A stretch of DNA of 23,170 nt from Burkholderiaceae bacterium (lineage in GTDB: Bacteria > Pseudomonadota > Gammaproteobacteria > Burkholderiales > Burkholderiaceae): positions 1-23,170 of the forward strand of contig JAKONL010000137.1 in assembly GCA_022701965.1 (NCBI GenBank), written 5' to 3'. The notes beneath the pieces are model-generated. The model worked only from the letters and a program-made list of their open reading frames with translations. It was not told where the DNA came from and ran no database searches. The translations under genes and the position numbers were made by a program. Below are positions 1-8,030 of this stretch, piece after piece (position 1 is the first letter of the stretch; each line of letters starts with the position of its first letter).

Positions 1-1928
1 CCTCGTTCCTGCTCAATGAGAAGCGCCCCGAGATCGCCAAGATCGAGCTCAAGCAGCGCGTGACCGTGCTGATGGTGCCCAACAAGACGCTGGAGACCCC
101 TAACTACCGGCTCGAGCGCCTGAAGCACGACGATCCGCGCCTCGACCACATCCAGGCTAGCTACAGGATGGCCGACGAGATCGAGGATCCGACCTCCGTC
201 ACGCGCCGTTCGCAGGAGCCGACCAACAAGCAGACGCCGGTGATCAAGGGCGTGCTGCCCGATGCGCCTGCGCCGGTCGCGGTGCCTCGACCCGAAGCGG
301 TGCGTCCACCGGCACCAGCAGCGGCGCCGGCAGTCCCTGCGGCTTCCGAGACGAAGCCGGTGTCGGCCCTGCCGCGTGCCGTGCAGCCGCCGGTCACCGT
401 GCCCGCGCCTGCGCCTGCGCCGGCCGAGACGGGGTTCTTCGCGATGATCAGGAACTTCTTCGGCTTCGGTCCGGAGCCGGTCGCGCCACCGGTCGCAGCG
501 CCGATGCCCTCGGCGATCCCGGTCGAGGCCCCGAAGCCGACGCGCGGGGAGAACGGCCGCGAAGGCGGCCGTGAAGGCGGTCGTACCGGCAGCGGCCGGG
601 ACGGCGAGGCACGGGCCCCGCGCGACGGCGAAGCGCGGCGCGGACGTGGCGGAGAAGGACGCGGAGGCCGTGATGGCGAACGTCGCGGTGGACGCGGCGA
701 AGGTCGTGGAGAAGGACGCGGAGGCCGTGACGGCGAGCGACGCGAACCCGCCGAGGTCCGCAGCGAGATGCGCACGGAAATCCAGACCGGCGAAGTCCGC
801 GAACCGCGTGAGCCGCGCGAACCCAGGGAGCCCCGCGAAGCGCGTGCCCCGCGCGACGGCGAGCGCCGTGGCGGCCGCGGTCCGCGCCGCGACGGCGAAG
901 CACGCCCGTTGCCGACGGATCCGGCGCAGGGCACGGTCGGCCCCAGGGCGATCGATGCGCCCGCCGCCGAAACCGGAGAAGGCGTCGGCACCACGGCGAT
1001 GGAACGCGCGCCCCGCGGACGAGGCCGCGATCGCAACGAGCCGCGGGAAATGCGTGAGCCGCGTGAGCCGCGCGGCGATCGCGCCGAAGGCGAACAGTCG
1101 GACGAATCGCGTGGCGACCGCGCACCTCGCGGCGAGCGTGGCGATGGCCGTCGCGAGCGACGCAACGACGGCGTCTCGCGCGGCGAACCGGCGTCGGCGC
1201 CCGTCGTTTCGAACGAAGGCCTGGCCGCAGTGGCCGTCGCCGACACCGGTGTGACACAGGACGCTGTCGAGTCCGCCGACGGCGAGCGGGCGCCCCGCCG
1301 CGAAGGCGACGAGCGCCGTGGCCGGTCGCGCGACCGCTACGGTCGCGACCGCCGCGAACGCGCTCCGCGCGAGAGTGGCAGCGAGTCCGCCGAAGTCGTC
1401 GAGTCCGGTGCGGAAAACCGTTCGGTCGCCGAGCCGGTCGTCGACGTACCGGCGGTGATTCCGGCCACGGGCGTCGCTGGCGAGGAGATTCGCCCTGTCG
1501 CCATGGGCGATGCGCCCTCCGCATCGCCGTTGCCGGAGAGCGTCGCGATCGCCGATCGCGACACCGTAAAGCCACCGGCACCGGTGATCGATGTCGCGCC
1601 GATCAGCCCGGTGCCGGCAAAGCAGGTCGCTACGCCGGCGTCGGAAGGTGGAATGCCCAAAGTGCAGGCGTTCGAGCTGCCGCTGGCCGCGCTGGCACAG
1701 ATCGCCGAAGGCTCGGGCCTGCAGTGGGTGAATTCCGATGCCGCACGTGTGGCTCAGGTGCATGCGTCGATCGCCGCCGAACCGAAGCCGGTCCACGTGC
1801 CGCGCGAACGGCCGAAGGCCGTGGTGCTCGACGAAGGCCCCCTGGTGCTGGTGGAGACTCGCCGTAACCTTGCCGGCACCAAACTGCCATTCGAACAGGA
1901 CGCCCGTACGGACGACGCGACGCACTGA
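1..1928 (+). CDS. rne: Ribonuclease E, C-terminal part (5'-truncated by window edge)
   Basis: RNase E is the endonuclease that starts mRNA decay and processes rRNA and tRNA precursors; its tail scaffolds the degradosome. The frame is open from base 3, so the true start lies outside the window. The first ~45 codons (SFLLNEKR, then VPNKTLETPNYRLERLKHDD) match the end of the RNase E/G catalytic core. The remaining ~590 residues are low-complexity and probably disordered: Pro/Ala-rich first, then Arg/Gly/Glu-rich with REP and DGERR repeats (about 540-1380), then Pro/Val/Ala-rich. A short hydrophobic patch at 423-470 (GFFAMIRNFFGFG) resembles the amphipathic membrane-targeting helix of E. coli RNase E. 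The extreme C-terminus (LVLVETRRNLAG) looks like a conserved end motif. The Arg-rich part suits RNA binding. RNase G is unlikely because it lacks such a tail. The identity is secure; the role of the hydrophobic patch is inferred. Confidence 0.95.
   Translation, partial: SFLLNEKRPEIAKIELKQRVTVLMVPNKTLETPNYRLERLKHDDPRLDHIQASYRMADEIEDPTSVTRRSQEPTNKQTPVIKGVLPDAPAPVAVPRPEAVRPPAPAAAPAVPAASETKPVSALPRAVQPPVTVPAPAPAPAETGFFAMIRNFFGFGPEPVAPPVAAPMPSAIPVEAPKPTRGENGREGGREGGRTGSGRDGEARAPRDGEARRGRGGEGRGGRDGERRGGRGEGRGEGRGGRDGERREPAEVRSEMRTEIQTGEVREPREPREPREPREARAPRDGERRGGRGPRRDGEARPLPTDPAQGTVGPRAIDAPAAETGEGVGTTAMERAPRGRGRDRNEPREMREPREPRGDRAEGEQSDESRGDRAPRGERGDGRRERRNDGVSRGEPASAPVVSNEGLAAVAVADTGVTQDAVESADGERAPRREGDERRGRSRDRYGRDRRERAPRESGSESAEVVESGAENRSVAEPVVDVPAVIPATGVAGEEIRPVAMGDAPSASPLPESVAIADRDTVKPPAPVIDVAPISPVPAKQVATPASEGGMPKVQAFELPLAALAQIAEGSGLQWVNSDAARVAQVHASIAAEPKPVHVPRERPKAVVLDEGPLVLVETRRNLAGTKLPFEQDARTDDATH
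651..741 (+). repeat. 57-bp tandem repeat inside the rne tail
   Basis: The 23 bases at 651-673 recur exactly at 708-730, and the similarity continues for several more bases with single changes. The period is 57 bp, or 19 codons, so the repeat keeps frame and encodes two copies of a Gly/Arg/Glu/Asp module (core GGRDGERR). It looks like an in-frame duplication inside the disordered RNA-binding tail. Confidence 0.75.
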
Positions 1929-1947
1929 CGGACAGTCGCAATCGAAG

Positions 1948-1985
1948 GCCGGATACGTCGCCAGAGCGACGTATCCGGCTTTTTT
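1948..1985 (+). terminator. Intrinsic terminator of rne
   Basis: A 14-bp perfect stem (arms 1948-1961 and 1966-1979, GCCGGATACGTCGC and its complement) with the tetraloop CAGA is followed directly by six T residues (1980-1985). It begins 20 bases after the rne stop codon. This is a textbook Rho-independent terminator. Confidence 0.92.
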
Positions 1986-2427
1986 GCTTTGCAGACAGGG
2001 TCGCGCTTCGGCACACGGCAGAAAAATTGCCGGCTACTTCAGATTTTCCTGTCTCACCAGAGAAAAAACCCGCGCGATTCATTCACGCCACACCTCGCTG
2101 ACTGCGAGGGGATGCCCGGCTTCGTCCTACGCAGGTTGCAGCAATCCTAAGCAATAACCCGTAATGCGATAGACCTCGTTTTGTACTCTGTTCACATAAT
2201 CAGAGTCTTAAGTTCTCATTCGAGGATGCGCGCATTACACAGTTAGTTAGAATGGTGCAGTGCACAATCATTCTTAGCGTGTGAAATGTCACGTGTGCCG
2301 TTGCAGACAGAAAGAAGTACGGCTTTCGTCGCACGACAAAGTAGAACGAATGTGTTCAAATTCTTTCGCTTAGTAGTAAAGCGTTACACTGCCGCGCTGG
2401 AAGGCAGGCCCTTTTAGGGGAACACTG
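1986..2427 (+). promoter_or_regulatory. Gene-free control region upstream of the EPS operon
   Basis: About 440 bases hold no credible gene, and the base composition is clearly more AT-rich than the flanking genes. It contains several inverted repeats: AGAATG (2249-2254) and CATTCT (2269-2274) flanking the palindrome GTGCAGTGCAC (2255-2265); GTGA-AATG-TCAC at about 2281-2292; and CGCTT-N7-AAGCG at 2367-2383. A weak sigma70-like pair, TTCTTT-N17-TTACAC, spans 2361-2389, with the last repeat as its spacer. No perfect promoter or sigma54 site is visible. The region most likely holds the EPS promoter and its operators, but which element binds what is unknown. Confidence 0.5.
2416..2422 (+). promoter_or_regulatory. 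Ribosome binding site of the sugar transferase gene
   Basis: AGGGGAA lies five bases upstream of the ATG at 2428 and supports that start codon. Confidence 0.65.
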
Positions 2428-3150
2428 ATGTTTCGTTCTGATTCGACCGCACAAGCCAATCTGATCCATCGTCGCGCATCCGGCAGCGGAGAATCGCCGT
2501 CGGCGCAAAACCTGGCGCTTCCCCGCGAACATACCTTGCTGGAACGTTTCGGCAAGCGCTCGCTCGACATCGTCGGGGCCCTGGTCTTTTTCGCCCTGTT
2601 CGGACCGATCTACCTGCTGCTTGCCATCTGCGTGCAGGTGAGCATGGGTCGCCCGGTGCATTACTGGCAGACCCGGCTTGGCTCTGACGGCCAGAAATTC
2701 CGGTTCTACAAGTTTCGCTCGATGGTCCGGAATTCGGACGCCATCCTGGACGAGCACCTGAGCAAGAACGAAGCGGCTCGCATGCAATGGGAAACCTTCC
2801 AGAAGCTGGAACAGGACCCGCGCATCACGCCGTTCGGCAAGATCATCCGCAAGCTGAGCCTCGACGAATTGCCGCAGTTCTGGAACGTGCTCAAGGGCGA
2901 CATGAGCCTGGTCGGCCCGCGTCCGTGCATGGAACGTCAGCGCAGCCTCTACGGCAAGCATTGGGGGCACTATTGCGCAGTCCGTCCGGGAATCACCGGA
3001 CTCTGGCAAGTCAGCGGTCGTAACCGTTTGTCATATGCTCAGCGCGTCGAGCTCGATGCCAAATACGTGAACGACTGGTCGCTGTGGCTCGACATCAAGA
3101 TCCTGGCCAAGACTGTCAGCGCCGTGATTTCCGGCGAAGGTTCGCGCTGA
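2428..3150 (+). CDS. Undecaprenyl-phosphate sugar phosphotransferase (EPS-initiating enzyme)
   Basis: This is a bacterial sugar transferase of the monotopic phosphoglycosyl transferase family (WcaJ/WbaP catalytic domain). It moves a hexose-1-phosphate from a nucleotide sugar to undecaprenyl phosphate at the inner membrane and so starts the EPS repeat unit. At 240 residues it is a minimal form without the N-terminal membrane and flavodoxin-like domains of WcaJ. The sequence shows the re-entrant hydrophobic segment after KRSLDIVG (about residues 47-70), the KFRSM motif (95-99), the [11 protein letters not shown] catalytic region with the Asp-Glu pair at 146-147, GPRP (163-166) and [13 protein letters not shown] (186-198). 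The ATG has a good ribosome binding site. It is the first gene of the EPS operon. The donor sugar (glucose, galactose or another) cannot be read from the sequence. Confidence 0.93.
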   Translation: MFRSDSTAQANLIHRRASGSGESPSAQNLALPREHTLLERFGKRSLDIVGALVFFALFGPIYLLLAICVQVSMGRPVHYWQTRLGSDGQKFRFYKFRSMVRNSDAILDEHLSKNEAARMQWETFQKLEQDPRITPFGKIIRKLSLDELPQFWNVLKGDMSLVGPRPCMERQRSLYGKHWGHYCAVRPGITGLWQVSGRNRLSYAQRVELDAKYVNDWSLWLDIKILAKTVSAVISGEGSR

Positions 3151-3205
3151 ACATCGTTCAGGCAGGCAGGCCGCCAGGCCTTCAGACGACGCAATCGATA
3201 CAAAA

Positions 3206-4174
3206 ATGACAGAGTTCCAGAAGCGCATTTATGTCGCCGGCCATCGCGGCATGGTGGGTAGCGCCATCGTCCGCAACCTGACCGAGAGCGGCACCTCGCG
3301 CGTGATCACGCGGACCCGGGCCGAGCTCGACCTGACCGACCAGTCGGCCGTACGGCGTTTCTTTGCCGTCGAGAAGCCGGACGAGGTGTACCTGGCCGCG
3401 GCCAAGGTCGGCGGCATCCATGCCAACAACACGTTCCCGGCGGATTTCCTCTACGAGAACCTGATGCTCGAGGCGAACCTGATCCACGAAGCATGGCGCA
3501 GCGGGGTCCGCAAGCTGCTGTTTCTCGGGTCGAGCTGCATCTATCCGCGCATGGCACCGCAGCCGATGGCCGAAGACGCGCTTCTCACCGGCAAGCTGGA
3601 GCCGACCAACGAACCGTATGCGATCGCGAAGATCGCCGGGATCAAGCTCTGCGAGAGCTACAACCGCCAGCACGGGACCGATTTCCGCAGCGCGATGCCG
3701 ACCAACCTCTACGGTCCGGGCGACAACTACCATCCGGAAAACAGCCATGTGCTGCCTGCACTGATCCGGCGCTTCCACGAGGCGAAGGCGTCGAACGCCC
3801 CCATCGTCGTCATCTGGGGCACCGGGACGCCGAAACGGGAGTTCCTGTATGTCGACGACATGGCCGAAGCCTGCGTGCACGTGATGAATCTGCCGCACGA
3901 CACCTATGCCGCGTCGACGCAGCCCATGAGCAGCCACATCAACGTGGGCAGCGGGGAAGATCTCTCGATCCTGGCGCTCGCGCAGCTCGTGAGCGAGGTG
4001 ATCGGCTACAAGGGCGAGATTCGCTGCGATGCAGAAAAGCCCGACGGGGCACCGCGAAAGCTGCTCGACATCTCGCGCATCCGTGGACTGGGCTGGACGC
4101 CGCAGGTGGGCCTGCGTACCGGCATCGAACGCGCCTACACGGATTTCCTGTCGCAACCGGTCGCCTCGCGCTGA
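3206..4174 (+). CDS. fcl: GDP-L-fucose synthase
   Basis: This is a short-chain dehydrogenase/reductase of the WcaG/Fcl family. It converts GDP-4-keto-6-deoxy-D-mannose to GDP-L-fucose by epimerisation and NADPH-dependent reduction in the cytoplasm. Its 322 residues match the usual length. Visible motifs are the N-terminal nucleotide-binding loop GHRGMVG (12-18), the AAAKVGGI stretch (64-71), GSSCIYP (108-114) with the catalytic Ser, the Tyr138-x3-Lys142 pair in PYAIAK, and NLYGPGDN. It lies 55 bases after the sugar transferase gene. The ATG has no strong ribosome binding site. The partner enzyme that makes its substrate, GDP-mannose 4,6-dehydratase (gmd), is not in the window and must lie elsewhere if fucose is made. 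The family call is firm. Confidence 0.95.
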   Translation: MTEFQKRIYVAGHRGMVGSAIVRNLTESGTSRVITRTRAELDLTDQSAVRRFFAVEKPDEVYLAAAKVGGIHANNTFPADFLYENLMLEANLIHEAWRSGVRKLLFLGSSCIYPRMAPQPMAEDALLTGKLEPTNEPYAIAKIAGIKLCESYNRQHGTDFRSAMPTNLYGPGDNYHPENSHVLPALIRRFHEAKASNAPIVVIWGTGTPKREFLYVDDMAEACVHVMNLPHDTYAASTQPMSSHINVGSGEDLSILALAQLVSEVIGYKGEIRCDAEKPDGAPRKLLDISRIRGLGWTPQVGLRTGIERAYTDFLSQPVASR

Positions 4175-4203
4175 CCGGACCGTTGCACGCGAGACGTCTT
4201 CGC

Positions 4204-5265
4204 ATGTCCGGCTCGGCACCGCCAACCTCCTCCTCCCCAGGCTCCCGCTTCGACTCCTCCAGCGCAGTACGCAAGGCATCCTCGCTTTCGGTGATTCCGC
4301 CAGGACCTGGCGGCGTCTACGATTTCGCGATGAAGCTCGGTGACCGGCTCGATGCGCCGGTCGTCGAACTCGCCCGGGATACGGACACATCGCAATGGTC
4401 AGGCGACCTGCTGCTGCTCCACTTCAGCGGCTACGGCTTCCAGATGCGCGGAATTCCGCTCTGGCTCAACGACAAGGTACGTTCGCTCAGAAAACGCTTT
4501 CGCGTCTTCGGCGTCGTCTTCCATGAACTCTACGCCTCCGGACCGCCCTGGAGCTCGGCATTCTGGCTGCGTGGCACGCAACGCAGGATCGCCCACGAGC
4601 TTCTGCAGCAGTCGGACTTCTGGTTCGCCAACCGCGACGGCGCGGCACGATGGCTCGGCCGGCATGCGCCTTCGAAACCGCATGCGACGATGCCCGTGTT
4701 CTCCAACGTCGGCGAGCCGTCGGGCATCGACATCGACGGCCTGGACAGCAGCCGCGACCGCACGATGGTCGTGTTCGGCAGCAACACGATGCGCAGCCAG
4801 GTCTACGAGTGGAACGACGGCGAGATTTTCGATGCCGCGAAGCGATCGGGCTTGAGCATCATCGATGTCGGGCCACCGATCGAGAACACGGCGATGGCAC
4901 AGCGCCTGGCAAGCGAGGGCGTGATCGTCAAGGGTCGGCTGCCGGCCGAGGACGTGAGCGCGGCAATGCTTCGCGCCGAATACGGTGCCCTCGTCTATCC
5001 GGCGGAATTCGCGGCGAAGAGCGGAATATTCGCGGCGTACGCGGCTCACGGCATCTGCCCGGTGATGTTGTGGAACAAAAGCACTACTGGCGACGGTTTT
5101 AAGCAAGGAATCAACTACATCGATGGCTTTGCGGCGCTGCGCGGAGGAAAATCGCAGGCCGACGCCCGCCGCATCGGCCGAGCGGCACGCCAGTGGTACG
5201 AGCCGCACTCGATCGACGCGCAGGTTGCCACGCTGAAGAAACTGAGTATGGAATCACGTTCATGA
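4204..5265 (+). CDS. Putative EPS glycosyltransferase of unfamiliar type
   Basis: A 353-residue protein that I cannot assign to a named family. The N-terminal part has a Ser/Pro-rich leader, then IPPGPGGVYDFAMKLGDRL, which resembles the donor-side Gly-rich start of GT-B glycosyltransferases. LLLLHFSGYGFQMRG and FGVVFHELYA follow. The C-terminal half has VVFGSN and then a stretch (VIVKGRLPAEDVSAAM) like the second Rossmann domain of GT4-like enzymes. The usual E-x7-E motif is not obvious. The ATG at 4204 was chosen because a later ATG (4330) would cut off the Gly-rich segment. It lies 29 bases after fcl and its stop overlaps the next ATG (ATGA), so it is an operon member. Its role as an EPS glycosyltransferase is inferred from context and fold-like motifs; acceptor and donor are unknown. 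Confidence 0.75.
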   Translation: MSGSAPPTSSSPGSRFDSSSAVRKASSLSVIPPGPGGVYDFAMKLGDRLDAPVVELARDTDTSQWSGDLLLLHFSGYGFQMRGIPLWLNDKVRSLRKRFRVFGVVFHELYASGPPWSSAFWLRGTQRRIAHELLQQSDFWFANRDGAARWLGRHAPSKPHATMPVFSNVGEPSGIDIDGLDSSRDRTMVVFGSNTMRSQVYEWNDGEIFDAAKRSGLSIIDVGPPIENTAMAQRLASEGVIVKGRLPAEDVSAAMLRAEYGALVYPAEFAAKSGIFAAYAAHGICPVMLWNKSTTGDGFKQGINYIDGFAALRGGKSQADARRIGRAARQWYEPHSIDAQVATLKKLSMESRS

Positions 5266-6659
5266 ACACCATCACCGGCCAGGCGCCGTACGCCCCATCG
5301 CGCCGGGATGGCGTGCAGGTTTCCCGATCCGCGGATCGAAGCGGCAGCAGGACCGAAGACGCCTCGGCTCGGATCAGCAGAGCGGGCTATGCGTTCATGG
5401 CGGTGTTCTTCATCGTCGTGTTCGAAGGAGCGGTGCGGAAGTGGGGCACCGCCGCGTCCACCATTCCCCTGATTCTTCTTCGGGATCTCATTGCGCTGGG
5501 ATGGGTGTTCTACGCATGGAAGAGCGGAAGCCTCGGGCGCTATGGGAAAGTGACTGCCGTCATGACAGCCTGGACCTGCCTCGTGGTCGCATGGGGCCTC
5601 TTCCAGGTGGTCGCCGGCGCGAGTTCTCCGCTGATCTTCGCGATCGGAGTCCGGTTCTGGCTGCTCTACACATGGTTCGCGGTCGCGGCTGCCGCGACCC
5701 TGACCGAAGCCGACTACAGAGCAGCGGTCAAGCTGGCGATGTTCTCGTTGCTGCTCATGGCGCCCCTGGCCGTCTTCCAGCACAACTCCCCGCCCGGGGC
5801 CAACATCAACCGTCAGCTCGACGGTGACGAGCGGTTCGTGTTCGTGGCCGTCGCCGGCGTGGTGCGGACGACCGGAACGTTCAGCTTCACGTCGGGTTAC
5901 GCCAACTTCGTGACGGCGGTCGCCCCGCTGGTCTTCGGCGTGCTCGGCGCGCGCAAGCGAGGCAGGCTCGACTGGATGATCGCGCTCGGCGCGGTGGCTG
6001 CCTTCATGGTGGCGAGCGTCGTGAGCGGTTCCCGGACCGCCGTCCTTTCTTCCGGACTGATGTTCGGCGCCTACCTCGTCGGACGGCTGCTGTTCTCGAA
6101 GAACCGCGACAAGCCGGCAGCCCTGGCCGCGGTGGTGATGATGCTGGTCCTCGCGGCCGGACTCATCTTCTTCCTGTCGGATGCCGTGACGGTCACGCAG
6201 CAGCGCTTCGAGGACGCCTCGAACGCCGAGAACTTCTGGGAACGCGTCATGGCGGTCTTCCTGGGCGAGGCGACGGTGTTCAACGCGTTCACGTGGATCG
6301 GCAGCGGCATCGGTGCCGACTCCAACCTAGCGACATCGCTTCGCGCCGGCGCGACCAACTTCGGCCTTGCCGAATCGGAAGCCGGCCGCATCCTGCTCGA
6401 AGGCGGTCTCGTCGGCCTGGCGTTCCTGGCCCTCAAGCTCTTCGTGCTGTTCGTGGGGCTCTACAAGAGCATCCTGCTCTCGCGCAAGTACCACTCGCCG
6501 TATCCGGTGCTGTCATGGCTGACGCTGCTCCTGGGTCTCATGACGTGGTCGGCCATCGGCCAGCTGACGGCCAACGCGCTGCTGGGCATCCTGTTCGGCT
6601 TTTTCCTGCTGATGTTCCGCTACCCGGCTGGCGACTTCTTCCCCGCCCGCCGCCGATGA
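5262..6659 (+). CDS. Wzy-like O-antigen/EPS polymerase, membrane protein
   Basis: A 465-residue integral membrane protein with roughly ten or more hydrophobic segments after a ~35-residue polar N-terminus. It includes VVFEGAVRKWG near the first segment, a long periplasm-type loop with a TTGTFSFTSGYANFV stretch, and a late loop with WIGSGIGADSN. The overall pattern and the GSGIGADSN and EGGLVGL motifs fit the O-antigen polymerase/ligase superfamily (Wzy/WaaL), which joins lipid-linked repeat units at the outer face of the inner membrane. In an EPS operon without another polymerase candidate, Wzy is the natural role. The ATG at 5262 overlaps the stop of the gene before, and its own stop overlaps the next ATG, which suggests translational coupling. 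An O-antigen ligase cannot be excluded from sequence alone. Confidence 0.8.
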   Translation: MNTITGQAPYAPSRRDGVQVSRSADRSGSRTEDASARISRAGYAFMAVFFIVVFEGAVRKWGTAASTIPLILLRDLIALGWVFYAWKSGSLGRYGKVTAVMTAWTCLVVAWGLFQVVAGASSPLIFAIGVRFWLLYTWFAVAAAATLTEADYRAAVKLAMFSLLLMAPLAVFQHNSPPGANINRQLDGDERFVFVAVAGVVRTTGTFSFTSGYANFVTAVAPLVFGVLGARKRGRLDWMIALGAVAAFMVASVVSGSRTAVLSSGLMFGAYLVGRLLFSKNRDKPAALAAVVMMLVLAAGLIFFLSDAVTVTQQRFEDASNAENFWERVMAVFLGEATVFNAFTWIGSGIGADSNLATSLRAGATNFGLAESEAGRILLEGGLVGLAFLALKLFVLFVGLYKSILLSRKYHSPYPVLSWLTLLLGLMTWSAIGQLTANALLGILFGFFLLMFRYPAGDFFPARRR

Positions 6660-7882
6660 AGCTGCTGGTCTACGGAATCAACTTCGCGCCGGAACTCACG
6701 GGCATCGGCAAATATTCCGGCGAGATGGTTGCCTGGCTCGCGGCCCGGGGCCACGAAGTGCGCGTCATCACCGCCCCACCCTACTATCCGGAATGGAAGG
6801 TGCGCGACGGCTACAGCGGGTCCCGCTACAGCCGCGAGACCTGGAACGGCGCCGAGATCTTCCGCACGCCCTTGTGGGTACCCGGAAAGGTCAACGGCCT
6901 TCGTCGGCTGGTCCATCTGGCCAGCTTCGCATTGGCCAGCATCCCGACGCTCCTGTCGCAATGGCGCTGGAAACCCGACGTCGTCTGGATGACGGAGCCG
7001 CCGCTGTTCTGCGCGCCCGCAGCGCTGGCCTTCGCCGGCCTGCGCTCGACCAGTGCCTGGCTGCACATCCAGGACTACGAAGTCGACGCGGCCTTCGAAC
7101 TCGGATTGCTGAAGGGCCCTCGCCTGAGGGGCTTCGTGACGTCGATCGAACGTGCGCTGCTGCGGCGCTTCGATCGCGTCTCCACGATCTCCCAGCGGAT
7201 GCTCGAGCGTGCGACGAGCAAGGGCGTGGAGCCATCGCGTCTGGTTTCGTTCACGAACTGGGCCGATGTCGATGCAATACGGCCCCTGACCGCGCCGAGC
7301 CCTTTCCGGGCCGAGCTCGGCATCGCCGACGATGCGGTCGTGGCGCTCTACTCCGGCAACATGGGCGGCAAGCAGGGACTGGAACTGCTCGCCGAGATGG
7401 CCGTGATGCTGCGCGACGAGCCGGACATCGCCTTCGTCTTCTGTGGCAACGGCGCGGGCCGGCCCGAACTCATGGCGCGCTGCGCGAACCTTCGCAACGT
7501 CCGCTTCATCGACCTGCAGCCTGTCGAACGCCTGGGCGACCTGCTCGGGCTGGCCGACGTCCATCTGCTGCCGCAGCGTGCGGACGCCGCCGACCTGGTG
7601 ATGCCGTCCAAGCTCACGGGCATGCTGAGCAGCGGGCGGCCGGTACTCGCCGGCGCGCGCCCCGATACCGAGCTCGGGCAGGTCGTCGCAACCTGTGGCA
7701 GCGTGGTCCCGCCCGAAGACGCACGCGCCTTCGCCGACGCTCTGATGGTGCTGGCGTCCCGGCCCGAGCTGCGGCAGGCGCTGGGCCGCAAGGCGCGCGA
7801 GCTGGCCGAGACCCTTTTCGCGCGCGACGCCGTCCTGGCACGCTTCGAACGCGACCTCCAGGCCTGCATCGCCGCACGCTGA
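6656..7882 (+). CDS. wcaI: WcaI-family glycosyltransferase (GT4)
   Basis: A 408-residue GT-B glycosyltransferase of the WcaI family, named for the colanic acid fucosyltransferase. It adds a sugar to the lipid-linked EPS unit on the cytoplasmic face. The N-terminus has GINFAPELTGIGKY and GHEVRVITAPPYYPEW, both typical of WcaI. HIQDYEVDAAFELG lies in the middle. The C-terminal domain has ALYSGNMGGKQGLE, FVFCGNGAGR, the LPQRADAADLVMPSKLTGMLSSGRPVLA donor-binding segment, and the family's C-terminal helices. The ATG at 6656 overlaps the stop of the Wzy-like gene (ATGA). It is the last gene of the operon, and a bidirectional terminator follows. Since fcl is in the same operon, fucose transfer is attractive, but the donor sugar is not proven by sequence. 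Confidence 0.9.
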   Translation: MKLLVYGINFAPELTGIGKYSGEMVAWLAARGHEVRVITAPPYYPEWKVRDGYSGSRYSRETWNGAEIFRTPLWVPGKVNGLRRLVHLASFALASIPTLLSQWRWKPDVVWMTEPPLFCAPAALAFAGLRSTSAWLHIQDYEVDAAFELGLLKGPRLRGFVTSIERALLRRFDRVSTISQRMLERATSKGVEPSRLVSFTNWADVDAIRPLTAPSPFRAELGIADDAVVALYSGNMGGKQGLELLAEMAVMLRDEPDIAFVFCGNGAGRPELMARCANLRNVRFIDLQPVERLGDLLGLADVHLLPQRADAADLVMPSKLTGMLSSGRPVLAGARPDTELGQVVATCGSVVPPEDARAFADALMVLASRPELRQALGRKARELAETLFARDAVLARFERDLQACIAAR

Positions 7883-7943
7883 CGTTGCCGGCGTTGCGCC
7901 GGCTGGCGGCCTGACAACACCCACTCGCACAGCACCGCAATGA

Positions 7944-7979
7944 AAAACGGCGGCAGGACCCAGGTCCTGCCGCCGTTTT
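7944..7979. terminator. Bidirectional terminator between the converging EPS units
   Basis: A near-perfect inverted repeat: the 17-base arm at 7944-7960 is the complement of 7963-7979. The outer four base pairs are A-T, giving TTTT at the 3' end on both strands, and the core is very GC-rich. It lies about 60 bases after the wcaI stop and about 50 bases after the wzc stop, so it can end transcripts from either side. Confidence 0.9.
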
Positions 7980-8030
7980 CGCCTCGTCGACGCCCCGACC
8001 GCAGCAAGCGGCCATGGGCGTCGATCTTCG

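Noticed and set aside
651..860. Possible CRISPR-like or mobile repeat in rne
   Set aside because: The repeats keep reading frame, encode low-complexity Arg/Gly/Glu and Arg-Glu-Pro runs, and have no spacers; they are coding repeats.
161..1581. Several minus- and plus-strand frames overlapping the rne tail
   Set aside because: Their products are Arg/Ser/Pro-rich low-complexity shadows of the repetitive rne tail in other frames.
2281..2292. Possible CRP/FNR-type site (GTGA...TCAC) in the EPS control region
   Set aside because: The half-sites are four bases apart, whereas the CRP consensus spacer is six, so I keep it only as an unnamed inverted repeat.
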